In this document: piece by piece, positions 63,575 to 64,000 of the stretch
Position numbering within the stretch: position 1 is the stretch's first letter
How the letters are laid out: each line of letters begins with the position of its first letter
Assembly (NCBI GenBank): GCA_000309945.1
Contig: CM001633.1
Coordinates: 2,018,292-2,082,291 of the forward strand
DNA: 64,000 bases
DNA from: Leptolyngbyaceae cyanobacterium JSC-12
Lineage (GTDB): Bacteria; Cyanobacteriota; Cyanobacteriia; Leptolyngbyales; Leptolyngbyaceae
Reading direction: 5' to 3'
Made by a program: the position numbers and the translations under genes
Notes under the pieces: generated by a model
The model's input: only the letters and a program-made list of their open reading frames with translations
The model's database searches: none
Told to the model about the DNA's origin: nothing

Positions 63575-64000
63575 ATGACTGGCACCTCTTCCACCTCCGT
63601 TTCCATTGAAGCGCTACGGCAACAGTTTCCGGCGCTGCAAAACAAAGCTTATTTCAACTACGGAGGACAGGGACCAATGCCGCAGATAGCACTAGATGCG
63701 ATCGCCCAATCGTTTCAAACAATACAGCAATATGGACCATTTTCTGGAAAGGCGGGGGTATTGGTAACACAGGAAGCCGAGTTGACCCGCGGAGCGATCG
63801 CCCAGGAACTCAATGTCTCACCAGAAACCATTACTTTGACAGAAGATGTAACTGTAGGCTGCAATATCGCCATGTGGGGAATTGACTGGCGTTTGGGGGA
63901 TCATTTGCTGCTGTCAGACTGTGAGCATCCTGGCATTGTGGCGGCAGCTCAAGAAATTGCTCGTCGCTTTGGGGTGGAAGTGAACATATGCCCCTTGCAA
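63575..64000 (+). CDS. Class V aminotransferase/cysteine desulfurase-like protein (3' truncated)
   Basis: The first 142 codons of a PLP-dependent enzyme, from ATG 63575 to the window edge. Family features are FNYGGQGPMPQIALDAI and EDVTVGCNIAMWGIDWRLG and DCEHPGIVAA, typical of class V enzymes such as cysteine desulfurases. The active-site lysine lies outside the window. Confidence 0.85.
   Translation, partial: MTGTSSTSVSIEALRQQFPALQNKAYFNYGGQGPMPQIALDAIAQSFQTIQQYGPFSGKAGVLVTQEAELTRGAIAQELNVSPETITLTEDVTVGCNIAMWGIDWRLGDHLLLSDCEHPGIVAAAQEIARRFGVEVNICPLQ

Noticed and set aside
1-64000. CRISPR array or phage region
   Set aside because: No regularly spaced repeats, Cas, integrase or structural phage genes were seen.

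Overview
The window is cyanobacterial chromosome. The evidence is the very frequent HIP1 octamer GCGATCGC, a phycocyanobilin:ferredoxin oxidoreductase (pcyA), a CpcS-type phycobiliprotein lyase, the cytochrome b6f subunit petG, a c-type cytochrome resembling CytM, a CruP-like lycopene cyclase homologue, an SLH/OprB iron-uptake-type porin and a PEP-CTERM protein. The gene mix fits a filamentous Leptolyngbya-like lineage, but the genus is inference only. Most of the sequence is ordinary core chromosome, densely packed on both strands, with one recent insertion sequence.

Layout. 0-5 kb: HtpX protease, a VanZ-like protein, a large trypsin-like protease fused to an endonuclease I domain, and a methyltransferase. 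5-10.5 kb: a PEP-CTERM secreted protein behind an operator-like region, a DICT plus degenerate HD-GYP protein coupled to a pentapeptide-repeat protein, a response regulator-histidine kinase hybrid and an SRPBCC protein. 10.5-19 kb: SirB1-like and CruP-like genes, an ammonium transporter, a GNAT acetyltransferase, tRNA-Asp, an excalibur protein, gltX, a methyladenine glycosylase and a 40-residue membrane protein. 19-27.5 kb: a metallo-beta-lactamase-fold protein, peptide deformylase, an FHA-PrsW intramembrane protease converging on a CHAT-FHA caspase-like protein with an unknown partner, aroH and sppA. 27.5-35 kb: an EamA transporter, glycosyltransferase, leuC, asnS, a coupled DUF1643/unknown pair and a thioredoxin-fold lumenal protein. 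35-46.5 kb: a Fur-family regulator, a 52-residue-repeat membrane protein, radC, a bilin cluster (cpcS, pcyA), Crp-family and OmpR-family regulators, hisG and a DUF7662-HTH protein. 46.5-54 kb: an MscS-deoC-recO-MFS operon, a glycosyltransferase and a 1.46-kb IS. 54-64 kb: a large exported protein whose start lies inside a perfect inverted repeat, petG and a CytM-like gene divergently arranged, an FAD oxidase, a porin with its terminator, a RecB-like nuclease and a truncated class V aminotransferase.

Two genes are too short for routine ORF finding: petG (57380-57493, TTG start) and a 40-codon photosystem-type membrane protein (18734-18856). No phage, CRISPR array or rRNA was seen. The best candidates for undescribed biology are the protease-nuclease fusion (1787-4045), the CHAT-FHA cassette (23447-25926) facing an FHA-PrsW protease, and the start-site inverted repeat at 54484-54525. 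Family assignments were made by reading motifs; no database search was run.
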